Of a stretch of DNA of 47,105 nucleotides, positions 24,090 through 36,081 are shown piece by piece; the first letter of the stretch is position 1, and each line of letters starts with the position of its first letter. The translations under genes and the position numbers were made by a program. Below the pieces are notes generated by a model. That model saw only the letters and a list, made by a program, of their open reading frames with translations, searched no databases and had not been told where the DNA came from. This stretch comes from Intoshia linei. Taxonomy: Eukaryota > Orthonectida > Rhopaluridae. The stretch is from positions 1 to 47,105 of the forward strand of contig LWCA01000150.1 in NCBI GenBank assembly GCA_001642005.1, read 5' to 3'.

Positions 24090-25092
24090 ACATCACATTC
24101 TCTTTCATAACGTTTAGTTATAAATGTTTTGACACTAAACACGAAACTTTTAATCCAATATAAATATATAATGTAACATGCAATAATGACATTGTGAATT
24201 TTTAAAACAAAAAAAGACGTAAAAAAAAACATTTAAATACATCAACTTCTTTAGGTCTAAATAATCTTGAAAATTTAACCCATTAATATTCCTTCCAAAA
24301 TCAATTTAACTGTACCTAACTATAAAAGATATAAAGCCAATAAACTAAAAATACAACTTAACATTAAAGACGTGTTAATATCTGATTTAGATCAGTAATA
24401 TAAAAATAACAACAATGTTTAAAAAAAAAATTACATTTTTCGAAAATAAATCCGGACAAGACGAAAAATCGTTTAAAATGCAACTGACATAAAAATACGA
24501 AAATATATCAAAATTACATTTTTAGAAATAAAAACATGTGCCACATAAATCAAACAAATAACCTTTAGAGATAAAATAAAAGCAATTAATTATAATGAAA
24601 TTATTCAAATCTAGATTATAACGCAATGTTATATTGATAAATTAATACATTTAGTGCATACAAATAAATCAAAAATTTATAAAGCATAATGTGTCAAATG
24701 TTTAAATTTATTACTACAATTCTCATTTACATTTAATAATGAATCTTTGTGGCTCACATGTAAAATTTAATGTACTTTTCTTTCAAGTTGAGATGTATTA
24801 CATTGGAACTTTTTAATGGAGCCTAGAAAATGTTCAGTCATTATAGAATACTTTTACACATTTTGTCAAATTGGGTTATGTGTCTATTATGTGTCAATAA
24901 ATTTCTTTTGTCAAATTCTTGCTAGATTATTAATTACCCAAAACATAATTAGAAATATTTTGTAATTGAAATCGACATTAAAAAATCAAATTAATATTAT
25001 GATCAATAGTTTCTGGCACAGTAAATTTGGTAAATAAGTAAAATGCAAATAAAAAACTAAAAATTAGTGTAATTTTAATAACCATACAAAAA
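24090..25092. other. AT-rich intergenic region 3' of WAPL
   Basis: No ORF, repeat or RNA gene recognised. It should contain the 3' UTR and poly(A) site of the minus-strand WAPL gene immediately left of 25093, but these cannot be pinpointed. Confidence 0.45.
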
Positions 25093-28000
25093 TTAAATTA
25101 ATCGTTTCCATACATCAATAATGTGTAATATAGACTTTTGTGCAGAAAGTTTAATAGTATCCTGCAAAAAAATGTAAATATAAATATATATGTGAAAATA
25201 AAAACCATTAAAGTCATTATATTTAAAAATAGAGAAATTGTATCAACAATCTTTTCAATTCCACCGCATTCTGACAGACTATTGATAATCTTTGCGTTAA
25301 AATTCTAATAAAAGAATCAGTAAAAGATAATCAAAGACTTGCAGTTTCATTTTCCATAAAAAATCCAATTAATAACGAACAATAAGTTGATAAAGCACAA
25401 TATTGCACATGTTCTTCATATATCCCGTATTCTAGATGTAATATATGTATGTTGGATTACATTATACCTTTAGATTGAGACATGTATTTTGCCTTTTTTT
25501 TTATTTCGTCCCAATCAATATCCTTTATGGTATTTTCTAGAGATTCAGCTTTTTTTAAAGATTCATATAAAAGCTGAAAAGTGACACTATAAAGACAACA
25601 TAAATTAAAATACCTTTAACAAATAAAAGAGAAACATATTTTCAATGGGTTCTTTATTTAATTTTAAATTATTATACATATCAAAAAGCATTAAACAATT
25701 AGATTTTGACACTTCAGAGATATTGATAAATATGCTCAAAATCTAAAAATTTATATATTTTAATAAAAAAAATTCTACGGATTTTAATAACAAACTGTCA
25801 AAGTAAAAATATAATTATATTAAAATAGTTTCCAAAGGGTTCAATCCAAATTAAAAAGAAGAGTTACATTTACATTAGTTAATTTCAATAATAGAAAAAA
25901 CATTACCAACGACTGAACATCGGTATTTTTATCATATTGTGATGACTCTTTTTGCAATATTGTTAATAAAATATCCATTAATTCACTTTGGTTAATTAAA
26001 TACTTTCCAAAGGATTCTAATTGAACACAATAAAGATAATTCATAATAAACACATTTATTACACAATTTACATATTTTAATATAATTTTAGTTTAATACT
26101 TTATTTTTCAAAATAGTAAGGTTATCGAATGAATGAATTAAATTGATTCAATAAAAAAATATACAAAATTTTGTCTAATTTATTACATCACAGACTGTAA
26201 CTCTTGCGGCACTCGTCTCCCATTTGGGTACCACTGCCAATACGCTCATGCACAAAATGTAGAGTTAATAAATACATTAAAAGATAAATTTAAAATAGTA
26301 CCACTAAAATGGGCTTTGTTTAAAATAAATTTTAAAAAGCTCATGACAAAGGTATTAACTAGTTTGCAAATTGACAGTTTAGGAGACTTTTCTACATCCA
26401 ATAATAATTTATCCACATGAATATATTTATCATTATCAGCCTCATTATTTTTCAATATTTTATGGAAATAAGCGAAAATACTAAATATCAATAATAATAA
26501 TACAATATATGTTAAAAGCAATACTATAAATGCATAACCATTAATGCAGAGCTCTTTAAAGTTGTTTAAAGCGACCTGATAATCAATGTAACCTTTACGG
26601 CATCTCAGGCTCTAAGAGTTAAATATATTTTATAATTATCGCAATAGAGGAACAATTTTCCATTTCAATTATCCAGAGGTAAGGTGAATAATATATTTCC
26701 AGCGGTATTCGATATCTGGGACTGTTTAAGAAATACATATTCATTTATTAATTAATTTAGTTAGTTCAGTTACAATTGAATTTTTCAACAATTTTAAAAT
26801 AGGATTAGTTCCATCACTAATTTCAACCGTATTCCAGCTTCCATATGGAGTCACCATTTTCTCCAAGTGTAAAAAAAATTTAGAAAAATTTTAATTGAAT
26901 TTCACATTTCATTTACATTAAAATTCATTTTGGTTAAATTACTTTTTTCGAGTTAAAACAAAAAGGCAGCTTAATTACTTCAAATTGAGTTTAAAAAAAT
27001 TGGACCGCGGTTAAGAAGCTCTGTATTTATGTAATATGCATACTAATGTAATGTACATAAATAATAAAAATTCTACTTACAAAACAAGGTCATTAACAAT
27101 TTGATTTTCGACATAACAGTAGTTATTATTAATTAAATTATCCCATACATTAGCCTAAAATAATAAATTATACGCGTATTTTATAAAAAACATATTCCAA
27201 GATTTTAAGTCTTCTTGCTACAGCAATAATAAAAAATCTAGTTGTTACATTTGAAATGTCTTTATCATTTATTACCCTTTGAATATTTTGAGATACTAAA
27301 CATAAAATATTTTTATATAAAATAAATTGATACGAGACTATTACACCAAAGACAGGCAACACAGTGATGTAAAATTTCAATTACCCTTTACTAACGTAAT
27401 AATGTAAATTGAATAAATCCTTGTGAAGGTCTATGTGGTACCGTCTTATTATAAAATTAAAAGTCCTAGAAATAAAACAAACCCAATTTCTAATAGATTT
27501 TTTCGAGACTCATGTTTCATGCCAAATTAATTTTCAGAAACTAAGTCCTTCAGGGTTAAAAACCAGAATTATCTTTTCTTTTTTTTAGATAAAGTGAGTC
27601 ATAGAATTTAAAAAACTCAATTTCTAATAGAGTTTTTCGAGTCATGTTTACGCCAATTTCATTTTCACACTGAGTGTTTTAAGGTTAAAAACAAAATTAT
27701 CTTTTTCTTTCAAATAAAATGATTCATATAACTAAGTTTTTCGAGTAATGCTTCATCAAAAACGTAATTTTTAGAAATTCAGTCTTTCCGTGATAAAACG
27801 TATACAACGTTTAGTATTAAAATCCCTCTCGCAGAACAAACTACAATTTTTCCATATTAAAAAAAGAAAAACAGTACAACTGTCAAACTCTGAAGTAAAC
27901 TAAAAAAATATACAATTTTCATAAACATTATCCATTGTACATGATTTTTTAAATAAAGGGCTATAAATTTCCTGCTGAGATGCAGTGCAAGAGGACGGTA

Positions 28001-31000
28001 GAATATTGATCAAAATTTCAATAATAACATCTTGATACTAAATATAAAATGAAAGTAAAAAACAAAAAAAAAACTGTAATTTGGTTAATATTCAAAAAAT
28101 AGAGGTCGTTTGTGTACCAATTTGCTTCAAGTGTATTCTTAAGCTTTAAAAACTCTTCATCAGACCAAAGCAAATCGTTTGAAAAATTATCAATATTTTC
28201 AACAATATACTGAATGATACTTTTGTTTAACATTGATTTGTGTCGATTTGAAGGGCACGTTATTAAAAGGACTATAAAAGAAAACAATGCATTAAATTTC
28301 TAAATAAAAAGATTTATCATCAAATAAATCAAATTTATTATAAAAATATTATTTAAACCGGATTATAATTGTCTGTTTGACTTATCAAGGTATCCGAAAG
28401 AGTATAAAACAAAACAGTAAACTGTCTTTTTTGAGAAATGAAAAATGAAAATGCTTTTTTTGAAATTATTTGATTTATAAGTCTGTAGCATCCTAATATA
28501 CGAACATTTACATCATATTCTTTATTTAAACAAGAAATGACATCCTCAAATTCGTCTTTATAATCTTGACGTTCTCCAAGTTTCGCAGATTCTTCTGCAT
28601 CCCTGACATGTTTTATGTAGGTATACATACTATTTGAAGGACTAATTGGTTTCTCAAGTTTATTTTTTTCAATAATAGATTTATTAGGCATTGGAAAGAA
28701 ACTACATGAAAATTTTTTGGTTGGTGACAGGGTGTATGATAATAATGAAGATTTTATCCATTTTTTACTATTAAAACCAGCATCGTTAGGCTCTAAATTG
28801 AATGAACAATTTTTTGAAGGACTTTGAAAAGATTTTTTCATTTTTTGAGATAATTTGGATTCAAAATCATTCAATAAAACATCATCAACAATTGAAAGGA
28901 AGTTATCTAATAACTTTAAATAAATTTATAAAATTTTTAAAATTACTACAAGTATCTATATTTGATTCCGGCATTGATGGTTTAAGTGGACTTAGTTTAG
29001 TAAACAAATTATTGGGGTGTGGATCTTTGGATTGACAATTGGAACCCATTTCATTGGAAAATATTTTTTTAGAGTCATCATATAAACAAGATGAATCATT
29101 CATCTCTGTTTCTTTAACATCTAATACCGGTTCTAGATTATTCAATTCTTGCAATTTTACATGTTCTAATTTTACATTACGACTAACGCTTCTTGTGATT
29201 CTAGAATGTTTAACGATATATTTATCATCAGCATTAGTTGCTTTTATATATGGTTTATTAATGAATAATTTTTTTTCATTTTTTTCATTACTTTTAAAAC
29301 CGTTTTTAATACCTATTTCAACATTTGTTTTATAATTTCCCATATTTTTTGATTTTGATATGGGTTTTATTTTTCTTTGATTGTCATTTATCGTAAAATT
29401 TCTACTAACAAGTGGTTTCGATTGAATTTTTGTCTAAATTTAAGATATTAATCGTATTCTCGTTACATTCACTAATTTTATTGCGTTTTTATCTAGTAAT
29501 CAGGGCAGTGGAGAAATAGCCATATGAAGGGCCATCATCACCTTAGACAGATCTAACATTTTAAATTAATAGGTAAAGTTATAAATATTTCATTCATTTT
29601 ACAGGTATATTTTTTAAATTTAGATGAAGTTTTGAAATAAAGTTAAATTAATGTCAAATTCTGTTTATTAATTCAACATTTTTAAATGAGAATATTCTTA
29701 AACCCAACCATTTTTACTCCAAATCTACTTTTAGCAACCCTTATGGGAAAACCCACTTTTACCAACCTTTAATGGAAAAATTCGGTTTTAAAAGCCCTTT
29801 AGAATAAATTCCAGTTTTACCAACAGTAACAATATAATCAATATCAATATACATTTATTACAATATACATAGATCTAATTACATTATCAATCAAGTCAAC
29901 AGAAATTATATTGTAACTTAAAAATAATTTATTAATTAAACACATTATTGTTTGGACATCTTTCAAAATTACTACACCAACCTTTAATGGAAAAATCGAG
30001 TTTTACCTACCCTTAAAGGAATAGTCCACTTTTATCAACTTTTAATGGAAAAAATGTTAAAACTGCTGTTGAATTTTTTATTTTAGTGTTGTTAAATTTT
30101 GATTTTTAGTAAAAATGGTTGGATTTAAGTAGACACCCTTTTTAAATATTAACATATGTCAAAAAAAATAAAATTTTTATATTCGTTATGGATTCACAAA
30201 AATAAATGATATTAATACATCGGACAAACCAGAGTTTTTTATGTTCAAAGGTTTTTTGTCATTTCATCTAGCAATTTTTGTTATCCTACTTAGAATATTA
30301 AAATTTTTGGGTGTGCCAAACCGAATTTTATTGAATTAAGGGGTTTGAGTTTGCTTATCGTGTATTAATCAAAAACTACTGTCGATAGACGCACAATTTT
30401 TTTTTTGATTTTAATCTTTTCTTAATCTACCTGGTATGTTTTTGAATTTCTAAAAAATTTTTTTAAATCTGACACCTAGTGATTGTGTCGCGAAAAAAAC
30501 CGGGACAAAATTCCCGGGATTTTTACGATTTCCCGAAAAAAATTGAGACATACCTGTTTTTGATTTATGTTTGTTATTACTATGAAAATATGATTATATA
30601 TAATTATATTATAAACTTAGTTAAAATTAAAGGAAGCCCTTATGACCGTTCAACCTACGTCAACTCAAAATGAAAGAAAATCTTTACAGCTTATAATTTC
30701 GTTACAAAACGTAGAACGCGTTTAAAAGACGAATCTATCCATATTATGTGTGTTTTGAAATACTTTTTCAACAATCTAAAATAAAAAAATTTTTTTCTAA
30801 TTAAATTTGTTAATTTCAAACTAGATTCGTGTTATTTCATTAATTAAGGTCTCTAAAATTTTTAATGCTTCTATATTATATATGAATAAAAATTTTTTAT
30901 TTTTCATGGGAAATTTAATTTTTAATTTCCCGGTTCTCGACTTTTGTCATTTCCCGGAAAATCACAATCACTAGTGACACCCTAATAATCACAGAATAAA

Positions 31001-32232
31001 ATAAAAAAAATTAACTCTCGATAATATATATTAGGGAATAAATAGATGCCTGCGCTATTCACCAAAATTTTTCAAAATCAATAAATAAAATCTTTACACT
31101 CCTTTGTTCCTGTAAAATTTAGTGTAAATAATAAAATTTAAAAAAAATAAGGAATCGCATATTAAATCGTAGAATTATATGTAATAAATTAATTACAAGA
31201 TATGAAAAAAAGGGAATTGATCAACAAAAAAAATAAATAAACTATAGTTCTGAACCTGCACTACTTGAGGCCCCTTTTCGGGGCCTCAACAAAATTTTTG
31301 TAAAATACTCATTTATAAAAATTGAGAATTAAAAAAAGGTTATTCTGAAATATCATAACTATTTTGTATGTTAAATTTATCTAAAGTGTCCAGAAAAGTA
31401 CGTACTATCAATTTTAGTTTATTTGATGTAAATATAAAACCAAAACTACTTATCATTGATGACGAATAAAAATTTTCGAATTAAAATTTATTCTAAATAA
31501 ACTAAAAGTGATAGTACGTATTTTTTTGGCAACTTTAATTTAAATGTCAAGTCAAGAGCATTGGGGAGTTGACTAGGCTGATGAAACTATGCATCGTTTA
31601 TAAAAATTGTTTTTAGCCTTATTTACATTAAATTTATTTTTTATTTTCGGGTGACCTCGACTTTGATAGCTTCGGCTCTAAACTACATATATAAACTGTT
31701 TTCAGATTTAAAAAATATTTAATTTTCTATAGTGATATATTTTTAAATTGTTCACCGTTTTCTAGAAACTGAGTTATTATTCGCTCAAAATTTGTTATTT
31801 ATTTTTCGGGATTCCCGATTTTGGCACTTAGAAGAGGTTCACTGTATGATAATAATACTAATAATAAGATGTTGCTATTATTACCTTTATTTTATCTTTT
31901 ATTTCAACCTTTTTTGAGACATTTAAACAATTTTTTGTTTTTTTTTGATTTTCAACTAACTTTGCGTTTTCACTACTTTTGCGTTTCTTGTGTATAGTAT
32001 TTATATTGCTATCAGTACTTTTACATTTATGGATATTAGATAATTGACTATTAAGTAAATTCCAAGGTTCAATATTAGAACCTAAAGATTCATCATCAGA
32101 GTTGAAATCAAATAAAGACAACATTTTTTTTTTGTTAGTTTCAGGTTTATTGCGGTGTATTTTTAATCGGTGAACAGTTCTACCCCATTTACTGCTAATT
32201 TGTTTTAAATTTGCTTTTGATTCTTTATCCAT
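25093..32232 (-). CDS. WAPL cohesin release factor (wings apart-like)
   Basis: Thirteen exons, all phase-consistent, encode about 860 residues: 32232-31885, 29433-28947, 28906-28359, 28299-28075, 28037-27941, 27337-27192, 27154-27081, 26480-26302, 26016-25907, 25742-25614, 25573-25468, 25270-25206 and 25161-25093 (TAA). WAPL unloads cohesin from chromatin together with PDS5. Exon 1 has ISSKWGRTVHRLK and FDFNSDDESLGSN, matching the family N-terminus (STKWGET..FGFDSDDESLP). The helical WAPL domain starts at YIKHVRDAEESAKLGERQDY (exon 3). It continues with AVARRLKILEY, LSIFINISEVSKSN and, at the C-terminus, FLNIMTLMDTIKLSAQKSI, which aligns without gaps to vertebrate FLSFMNLTCAVGTTGQKSI. It is shorter than vertebrate WAPL (about 1190 aa), mainly in the N-terminal half. 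Introns of 37, 37, 40, 40 and 44 nt occur. The exon 5/6 and exon 8/9 borders are the least certain. Confidence 0.88.
26547..27023. repeat. hAT-type MITE in WAPL intron 7
   Basis: The left end CAGAGCTCTTTAAAGTTG and the right end GCGGTTAAGAAGCTCTG are inverted hAT-like termini. The flanks CATTAATG and TATTTATG match at 6 of 8. The element makes up most of the 600-nt intron. Confidence 0.65.
27420..27830. repeat. Family R tandem-unit segment in WAPL intron 5
   Basis: Three degenerate head-to-tail units of about 100-130 bp share AACCCAATTTCTAATAGA, TTTTTCGAG..CATGTTT, and a CAGGGTTAAAAACCAGAAT-like tract. This is the same tandem module, reversed, seen at 7660-7910 and 37970-38290. Confidence 0.6.
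29700..30070. repeat. Minisatellite, units of about 38 bp, in WAPL intron 1
   Basis: Repeated TTTTACCAACCTTTAATGGA units with variants, four near 29705-29825 and three near 29975-30060. The two blocks are split by about 150 bp of unrelated AT-rich sequence. Confidence 0.7.
30468..30986. repeat. Inverted-repeat element in WAPL intron 1
   Basis: TGACACCTAGTGATTGTG at the left is mirrored by CACAATCACTAGTGACACCC at the right. Both are followed inward by CGGGA/TTCCCGG patches. It looks like a non-autonomous DNA transposon of about 520 bp. Its short plus-strand ORF (30479-30673) is not supported as a gene. Confidence 0.7.
31245..31300. repeat. GC hairpin repeat (GAGGCCCC type)
   Basis: TGAGGCCCCTTTTCGGGGCC folds into a GGCCCC/GGGGCC stem. 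A diverged relative with CCCCGAAAAGAGG occurs in reverse at 35780-35870, also next to a GTTC.GCA motif. Probably the end of a DNA transposon. Confidence 0.55.
31384..31535. repeat. Palindromic MITE flanked by TA (copy 2)
   Basis: It begins AAGTGTCCAGAAAAGTACGT and ends GTACGTATTTTTTTGGCAACTT, with TA on both sides. The arms share ACTATCA..TTTAGTTTATTTG with copy 1 at 1312. Lies in WAPL intron 1, just downstream of exon 1. Confidence 0.8.
31545..31855 (-). repeat. Pogo/Tigger-like fragment in WAPL intron 1
   Basis: The right end AGAAGAGGTTCACTG followed by TA gives CAGTGAACCTCTTCT in reverse, a pogo/Tigger-like terminus. The body contains TCAAGTCAAGAGC and GACCTCGACTTTGATAGCTT. Related bodies occur at 20866-21000 and 37690-37840. 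Confidence 0.55.
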
Positions 32233-32468
32233 TTACTTGATTTAAAATATATTTAAAAATTCAAAATAAAATTCTCAGTTTCATATTAATTTTTTTCACA
32301 CATTATATATCAAGCGAAACTATAGGAGAGATTTATTGATTTTTCTTTAGATTGAATTTGTATTTATTTGTTGGGTTTATGGTTTATTTTGATTTTATTC
32401 TTTTTGATTTTACTACAATTGTAGTTGTCTTATGACTAGCTAGTTTGTTATGTACTTCGCACTAACAG

Positions 32469-33694
32469 CAGTGGCGTAGCGTGACTTTTCTCACAAGGTG
32501 TTCGGGAATGGTTCCTTGGTAACGTAACATTTTAAATAAAGTTAAAATAAATACAGAAATATAAAAAAATGTTCATAAGGGGTCGCGAATACAGAAAATT
32601 TGAAAACTATTTCTATAAAGTATGCTTGAAAGATAACTTGTATTTGATATGAATTTAATTTGTTTCATTCTTGTAAATAAAATTTTTGACCAATTAAAAA
32701 TAGAATACTGTATTTAAATTAAAGTCTATATCCAAGTGTAAGTTGTTCATTTTATTTTCAACACACCTTGAGTAAAATTTGACCATGTAAATCTCTAGAA
32801 AATATTTCCATGTTATAAATGTTAGCAAATGATGTATCATTAGATACTATGAAATTGTGTTCGCTAAATTTTCAAGCCACCTTGAGTATAATATTAAAAT
32901 TCAAATCTCTATAGAAAATAATTAAACAATGAAAACATCGCAATAATGAAAGTATAGTGTTAAGTCTAAATCTATATCTAAGTGCAAGGTGTTCATTTTA
33001 TTTTCAACACACCTTGAGTAAAATTTGACAATGTAAATCTTATAGATAATATTTTCATATTATAAATGTGAGCATAAATTTATCATTAAGATACTATGAA
33101 AATGTGTTCGCTAAATTTTCAAGACACCTTAAGACTTAACTTAAGTTAAGTATAATATTAGAATTTAAATCTCTATAGAAAATATTTATCCAATTTTTAC
33201 GATGTACAAATTTATTCTAATTGAAATTTATTATGAGTTTAAAGTTTTGTACTGATGTTTTTCAAAGATAGATTTTAACAGATAATTTATTATTGACATA
33301 TTATATGAATATCGAATAGGAACTATGCTGTGATATCGAACTTAAATTATAAAAATTATGTTATTTATTAAATATAATTTTTTTAAATTTTAAATTGTCT
33401 AGGGTGTTCGGCGAACACCTTGCACACTATGACGCTACGCCACTGCTCACAAGGTGTACGGGAATGGTTCCTTAGTAACATAATATTTTTAAATAAAATT
33501 AATACCTAAATATAAAAAAATGTCTATAATACATATATATTCTCATTAGATGTTCATTTGATCGTAAATTTTATTTATAATGACTATAAAACAGTGTTTT
33601 CCTCATCATAAATTATGTTATTTACTAATATAATTTTTTTAAATTTTCTAGGGTGAGCCGCGCACACCTTGGACACTATGACGCTACGTCACTG
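32469..33694. mobile_element. hAT-type element with internal duplication, 1226 bp
   Basis: The left end CAGTGGCGTAGCGTGAC and the right end ACGCTACGTCACTG are strong inverted repeats. The flanks ACTAACAG (32461-32468) and ACTAACGG (33695-33702) match at 7 of 8. A second right-type end, GACGCTACGCCACTG, lies internally at 33443. It is immediately followed by a repeat of the left subterminal segment CTCACAAGGTGTACGGGAAT. Internally, 32700-32880 and 32960-33130 are also tandemly related (AACACACCTTGAGTAAAATT). No transposase frame. It lies upstream of WAPL exon 1. Confidence 0.85.
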
Positions 33695-33839
33695 ACTAAC
33701 GGAGGATAATTCTGACGAGGACTGGCGTTTCTATACACAATAGAAGCGTCTTCTAATAATCAAATATATAACGATCAGCCGCTAAGCATAAACCTTATCG
33801 TGATTAAATTGATAGATGAGATTAAGAATTCAGTACATT

Positions 33840-35260
33840 TTGATTAAAATGTATGTCATTTTATTATTTTCCCAAGTGTCCTTTCTTTTTAAAATTAAAA
33901 CCCGTCATAGAATTATAAAAAATACATTCTAATGAAAAGATTTAATTTCACCAATATAATGATAATTTTAAATTTCAAAATCTTATATCTTCACGAACTA
34001 AACCACAAATTACTTTTTTTTTTAAAAATTAAGAAAGTTTTAGAATTGTATACAACATAAATTCTGGAATAATTTTTAAATTCATAAGCATTATCATAAA
34101 TGGTAACATCAAAAAATGTAATTTTCACGTTTAAAAACCCAGAATACCCTTTTTTTAAAAATGAAAACAGCCCTAGAATTTTAAAAAAATTTTGGATCAT
34201 ACAGTTATATCCAATTAACACACACAAAATTTTTTAATCTGATTGAGTGAGACCTTCATGGTCAAAAAAGTACTTTAATATTCATTTTTTTTACTTCGAA
34301 AATATTTTATTAAAACAAAAAATTGAAAATAATTAACGGTCGTACAATTAAAAAAAAGATTGTTTTGATAGAACTTATTACATTTGATATAAATACAAAA
34401 TTTTAACTCCAGAAATCTACGCATTCTAGGTGAAAAATTATTTTTATTATTTTATCAACGAATATTTTTCAAATGTTAAATTAAAATTAAAAATAAAAAA
34501 GTAAATAATCATCCTACAATTTGATGATCAAAATAAAATGTGTATTAAATGTATACATTTTCAATAAAGAAATATAGGTGGAAATCTATATAATTTATTT
34601 CTTCGGATTTTTTTTCATTGCTACAAAATTTTTCATTCTCAAATTCTCATTTTCTAAACATTTTGTTTAAAATTAAAAGAAAAACTACAACAAGAAATTA
34701 ATAAAATACAACTTTGTTATTATTATTTTTATATTTTTTAAAAACCTTTTCAATATTGTCAAAATTCATCTAAAATGTGTTTCTGAAGTGCTCATTCCGT
34801 TAATTATGGATACAAAATTAATATTTTTTATTCATCGAAAACAGATACCGAATATACAGGTTTATCGGAATTTTATTTTTTCTTGATATTAAGCTATATA
34901 TGACGATTTTTAGGATTGTACTGTTTTTACTTTATTTTTAAACTTATATACACATTCTGTCAGATAAATTAATAAAATGGGATGACAATTGTTTTTAAAA
35001 TTCTCTAAATAAATGTTAACATAACACAATTAAGATAGAATAATTCACTTTAAATTAAAAGGTAATGTGATATGACGATTCCACGCGAAATAAGTTTTGG
35101 AACCACTTCTTTAAAGGATTGATAATAGTTAATAGTATCATTTTTAAGTTAGATTTTTTTATTGGATTCATTTTTTGGTAGGAAAAAAATGTGCCCTTAG
35201 CAGAGCTAGATGCTGTTTGTTTGCATTACGTAACAGTCAACTAGTTAAAATAATAAAATT
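33840..35260 (-). repeat. Dispersed repeat family R, long reverse copy
   Basis: Read on the minus strand from 35260 it begins GTTGACTGTTACGTAATGCA, then AGCTCTGCTAAGGGCACA, the GGAGTGGTTCC-like block, the ATGTGTATA block, the TTTCTGGAGTT block, and finally tandem units ending near 33840. This is the longest copy and sets the order of the blocks. No coding capacity. Confidence 0.75.
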
Positions 35261-35269
35261 AAAAAAAAT

Positions 35270-35640
35270 GAATACTAAAGTGCCTTTTTTACCGTGAAGG
35301 CATCACTTATTTAAATTGAATTTTTTGTGGGTTTTAACTGAATATAACTACATCAACTGTATATTTTTAAAATTCTAGAACTATTATTTATTTTAAAAAA
35401 AAGGTAATCTGTGGTTTTGACGTTGAAAATGCACTTTTTAGGTTGTTATTTATGTTAATGCTTATGATTTTAAACACTATCCCACAATTTGTATGGTATA
35501 AAAATCTTTATCAGATTGTGTATTTTTTATAATTCTATTTGACTCGTTTGATTTTAAAAAAAAAAGTTAATTGGGGTTTTTTACCTTGAAGAAGTCAATT
35601 TCTGAAAATAAAATTTGCGATAAAATTTAATCGACGACAA
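35270..35640 (+). repeat. Family R tandem-unit segment, plus orientation
   Basis: Starts at ACCGTGAAGGCATCACTTAT and continues through AAATTCTAGAACTATT, GGTAATCTGTGGTTTTGACG and GGGGTTTTTTACCTTGAAGA. The same order occurs at 7580-7900 and 37880-38300. It lies tail to tail with the reverse copy at 33840-35260. Confidence 0.65.
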
Positions 35641-36081
35641 TTTGGTATTAGAAAGTTGTATTTTTATAAACTTAAACCACCAAATCAATAAATGACGTAA
35701 ATTTTTAATTAAATCCTTTACTTATATAAAATTGAATGTATGTGTGTTAGCGTAATTTTTATCAAGCTAAGCTAAACTAAATTTGAAAAAATGAGGCCCC
35801 ATTTTATAAAAATTTCGTTGAGTGATTGACATTCCCCGAAAAGAGGTATCAGTGTGGTAGGTTCGGCACAGCATAATCATTCATTTATTTATATTAAATT
35901 TCAGACCCCTATTAAAAAATGAAATAGAATTTTACGGGCTCCATTAAATTGCAGAACATGAACTATATGAATTGTACAATATGATTACAGTTTATTGAAA
36001 GAATTACAATAAATTAATAATTTGGTTGAATATAAACAAATGATAACAATGTTTCATCCATAAACTTGAAATAATGAAAAA
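35641..36081. other. Intergenic region 3' of the ankyrin gene
   Basis: Contains the GAGGCCCC/CCCCGAAAAGAGG transposon-end relative at 35780-35870 and otherwise AT-rich DNA. The 3' UTR of the minus-strand ankyrin gene should lie at its right side. Confidence 0.4.

Noticed and set aside
26198-26236. Very short CAG..CTG hAT-like string in WAPL intron 8
   Set aside because: Too short, and no flanking duplication could be found.
27888-27926. Very short intron (27-39 nt options) extending WAPL exon 5 to a downstream FDSCTVFLFL frame
   Set aside because: A donor at 27940 joined to the acceptor at 27338 keeps phase and gives a better match to WAPL; the alternative runs into family R repeats.
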